Below the pieces are notes generated by a model. That model saw only the letters and a program-made list of their open reading frames with translations. It searched no databases and was not told the origin of the DNA. This document shows, in pieces, positions 5,954 through 7,541 of a stretch of 7,541 bases of DNA. The number at the start of each line of letters is the position of its first letter. The stretch's first letter is position 1. The translations under genes were made by a program, and so were the position numbers. The stretch spans positions 1 through 7,541 of the forward strand of contig JAEEKM010000339.1 in NCBI GenBank assembly GCA_016282455.1. Reading direction: 5' to 3'. Source of the stretch: Treponema sp. (GTDB lineage: Bacteria > Spirochaetota > Spirochaetia > Treponematales > Treponemataceae).

Positions 5954-6892
5954 TTAGATGTGTGAGGTGAGCCAGGCGATTACGTCTGATTCAACCTCTT
6001 CTTTATTTGTTTCGTTCAAGAGCTCATGTCTTGCATTTTCATAAAGTTTAATCTCAAGGTCGTTTACGCCGTTTGCCTTGTAGATGTCATGCAGGTTCTG
6101 AACAGTTGCGCCGTAACTTCCAACAGGATCACCTGTTCCGTCAATGAAAAGAACCGGAAGTGAATTGGGAATCTGTTTAATGTGGGCATCGTTGTGAATG
6201 TAAGTAAAGCCTGCAAACATATCGCAGAAGAAACCTACTGTACAGGTAAAGCCGCACCAGGGGTCCGCAATGTATTTGTCCACCTGTTCATTGTCGCGTG
6301 AAAGCCAGTCATAGGTTGTGCGGAGATTTTCAATCTTCTTGTTGTAGGCTCCGAATGCCATGCTGTCAATGAACTTGGAAATATTTTTCTTTCCTTTAAA
6401 AAGTTTTACTAAGTTTCCGACACATTTTCCTGCTCCCACAAGTGCCTTCTGTGGACCTGCAGTTCCGCAGAGAATAACACCGTCAAGGTCGCTGCCATAT
6501 TTTTCAATCACGCACTGAGAGATGAAAGAACCAAAGCTGTGTCCAAAAAGAAATACTTTTTTTCCGGGGTAAAGTTTTCTTGCATTAAGAATCTCTTCGT
6601 GAATATCATCTGCAACCCGGAAGAAGCCGTCTTTGTCTGCAAGATAACCGAATTTTCCGCTGCCGTTTTCTTCAGCCAGTTTTGCTGTTTCTCCGTGACC
6701 CCTGTGGTCTTCTGCATAAAGTGCAATTCCCTTTTCCGAAAGCAGTGAACCGAACCTCTCGTAGCGGGCCGCATGTTCTGCCATGCCATGACTAAGCACT
6801 ACAACTGCATTAACCTCTCCGTCAGGAAGCCAGTGATGTACTACATTTACATTTCCATCGCTCATCGTCATTTTTTCAGAAGCGTATTTCAT
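5954..6892 (-). CDS. Alpha/beta hydrolase, lysophospholipase / monoacylglycerol lipase type
   Basis: 312 residues, typical of the serine hydrolase group (COG2267, Hydrolase_4) that cleaves monoacylglycerols, lysophospholipids or other small esters. It has no signal peptide, so it is probably cytoplasmic. The fold landmarks are VVVLSHGMAEHAARY (His35-Gly36, oxyanion region), EDHRGHGET (about residues 61-69), the nucleophile elbow FGHSFGSF (Ser119), FIDGTGDPVGSYG (candidate acid Asp255) and ENARHELLNE (candidate His289). The lid region (about 145-235) contains several Lys and aromatic residues. The ATG at 6892 is preceded by AGGAGG seven bases upstream. A longer reading from 6910 would place that site inside the gene. 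It is first in a unit with pncB, whose start lies 11 bases after its stop; I know of no functional link between the two. The exact substrate cannot be read from sequence. Confidence 0.85.
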   Translation of the reverse strand: MKYASEKMTMSDGNVNVVHHWLPDGEVNAVVVLSHGMAEHAARYERFGSLLSEKGIALYAEDHRGHGETAKLAEENGSGKFGYLADKDGFFRVADDIHEEILNARKLYPGKKVFLFGHSFGSFISQCVIEKYGSDLDGVILCGTAGPQKALVGAGKCVGNLVKLFKGKKNISKFIDSMAFGAYNKKIENLRTTYDWLSRDNEQVDKYIADPWCGFTCTVGFFCDMFAGFTYIHNDAHIKQIPNSLPVLFIDGTGDPVGSYGATVQNLHDIYKANGVNDLEIKLYENARHELLNETNKEEVESDVIAWLTSHI

Positions 6893-6899
6893 TCTTGTT

Positions 6900-6905
6900 C
6901 CTCCT
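6900..6905 (-). promoter_or_regulatory. Strong ribosome binding site of the hydrolase gene
   Basis: A perfect AGGAGG on the minus strand, seven bases before the ATG at 6892. It fixes that start against the in-frame ATG at 6910. I could not find a convincing promoter for this unit. TATTAT (6934-6929, minus strand) is a possible -10 box but lacks a matching -35 box. Confidence 0.85.
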
Positions 6906-6913
6906 AGCATTTT

Positions 6914-6940
6914 TGACTGAATTCTGATAATATGCAGTCA
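6914..6940. promoter_or_regulatory. Inverted repeat in the divergent gap, operator candidate
   Basis: TGACTG (6914-6919) and CAGTCA (6935-6940) are perfect inverted copies separated by 15 bases. Their centres are 21 bases apart, about two turns of the helix. The repeat encloses the AT-rich core that contains the candidate -10 box of the methyltransferase gene and a possible opposing one for the hydrolase. The right arm touches the methyltransferase ATG. This is a suitable place for a dimeric repressor, but six-base arms can occur by chance. Confidence 0.3.
6926..6931 (+). promoter_or_regulatory. Candidate -10 box of a leaderless methyltransferase transcript
   Basis: GATAAT matches TATAAT at five of six positions and ends eight bases before the ATG at 6940. 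No good -35 box lies 16-18 bases upstream: a TTGACT at 6913-6918 is only seven bases away. No Shine-Dalgarno sequence lies between it and the ATG. The layout repeats that seen before the nuclease gene, but the promoter is less complete. Confidence 0.4.
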
Positions 6941-7541
6941 TGTCCGCACTTACTATCACAACAGACAAAATGGTCTTCGGTGGAGATTGTATCACAAATA
7001 TTCAAGGAAAGAAAGTCTTTGTCCCCTATGCCCTGCCGGAAGAAAAACTGGAAATTGAAATTGTTCAGGACAGGGGTGACTATGCCCTTGCTAAAATAAA
7101 CAAAATACTTGAGCCCTCTCCGCACAGGATAATTCCCTTTTGCAAAGAATACGGGCACTGCGGCGGCTGTAACCTCATGCATGCCAATCCGGATTATCAG
7201 AAGGAACTGCGCCTTTCCATTCTGCGTGATGCCTTTGAAAGAGAAGGAATAAGTGTGCCCGAAATTCAGCTGGTGTCTGGAAGTGACGAAGGGTACCGTT
7301 CAAGATTTCAGTTTCATAACGGCGGACTCATGGGAAAGAAAAGTAACGACGTTGTTCCCATTGAATACTGCCCCTGTGCAACAAAGGAAATCAATCATTT
7401 TTTAGAAGAAGTGCCCTTTGACGAACGGCCTCTCGGAAGAGTGCATGTTTTTGGGAGCGAAAAAATTTCTTCTATTCCTGAAGGCTACGATAAACTTGTA
7501 ATTGCCCGGGAAGTAGAAAAAAACGGCTGGAAAGAAAGTAA
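6940..7541 (+). CDS. 23S rRNA/tRNA m5U methyltransferase, TrmA/RlmD family, 3'-truncated by the window edge
   Basis: N-terminal 200 residues of an S-adenosylmethionine-dependent uridine-C5 methyltransferase. The frame runs open to the end of the window. Residues 1 to about 58 look like the RNA-binding TRAM domain (GGDCITNIQGKKVFVPYALP at about 14-33, DYALAKINKILEPS at about 47-60). An iron-sulphur site follows: Cys68, Cys74 and Cys77 in CKEYGHCGGC, with Cys144 or Cys146 in EYCPCATKE as the fourth ligand. This is the C-x5-C-x2-C spacing of RlmD. The segment YRSRFQFHNGG (about 119-129) matches the region after the cluster. The methyltransferase domain with its catalytic cysteine lies outside the window, so the RNA target (U747 or U1939 of 23S rRNA, or U54 of tRNA) cannot be assigned. 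The ATG at 6940 is the first start after an in-frame stop at 6928 and has no ribosome site, suggesting leaderless translation. Confidence 0.88.
   Translation, partial: MSALTITTDKMVFGGDCITNIQGKKVFVPYALPEEKLEIEIVQDRGDYALAKINKILEPSPHRIIPFCKEYGHCGGCNLMHANPDYQKELRLSILRDAFEREGISVPEIQLVSGSDEGYRSRFQFHNGGLMGKKSNDVVPIEYCPCATKEINHFLEEVPFDERPLGRVHVFGSEKISSIPEGYDKLVIAREVEKNGWKES

Noticed and set aside
6904..7182. 92-codon minus-strand frame upstream of the hydrolase
   Set aside because: It is antisense to the conserved TRAM and iron-sulphur region of the methyltransferase and shows no family motif. Its nearness to the hydrolase ribosome site is accidental.
1..7541. Mobile element, CRISPR, prophage, defence island or novel multi-gene system
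   Set aside because: No repeats array, transposase, integrase or clustered unknown genes were found. Of the seven genes, all but the OmpA protein's N-terminal region can be placed in known families.

Overview
The window looks like ordinary chromosomal DNA from a spirochaete, most likely a host-associated anaerobic Treponema. The strongest pointers are the OmpA-family protein, whose C-terminal domain reads GHTALAGT and LSEERAKSVADYLI in a way familiar from treponemes, and the set of central-metabolism genes, which suits gut or rumen treponemes better than the gene-poor T. pallidum. This placement is by recognition, not by a search. No transposase, phage gene, CRISPR array, rRNA or tRNA was seen.

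Layout. Positions 1-1110 (+) hold the C-terminal part of a citrate synthase that begins before the window. It is followed by a long terminator hairpin shared with the convergent gene aroA. Positions 3938-1173 (-) form a two-gene unit: an exported OmpA-like protein, then aroA 24 bases later. A 74-base divergent gap separates this unit from a small membrane-anchored PD-(D/E)XK nuclease (4013-4450, +). The nuclease gene converges on a second two-gene minus-strand unit: an alpha/beta hydrolase of the lysophospholipase/monoacylglycerol lipase type (6892-5954), then nicotinate phosphoribosyltransferase (5942-4464). A 47-base divergent gap leads to an iron-sulphur m5U RNA methyltransferase (6940 onward, +) that runs off the right end. 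Genes cover nearly everything and no gap exceeds about 75 bases.

How the genes relate. Citrate synthase (2-oxoglutarate and glutamate supply), AroA (chorismate and aromatic amino acids) and NAPRTase (NAD salvage) are housekeeping metabolism. The OmpA protein is an envelope component and the methyltransferase modifies rRNA or tRNA. I see no single pathway linking them and no new multi-gene system.

The most interesting signals are small. The two plus-strand genes whose starts are visible have no Shine-Dalgarno sequence. Each has a -10-like box ending 7-8 bases before its ATG, so both look leaderless, whereas the OmpA, hydrolase and pncB genes on the minus strand have clear ribosome sites. The OmpA domain lacks the aspartate that normally contacts diaminopimelate, which fits ornithine-type treponemal peptidoglycan. 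AroA appears to lack two basic residues known from the E. coli active site.
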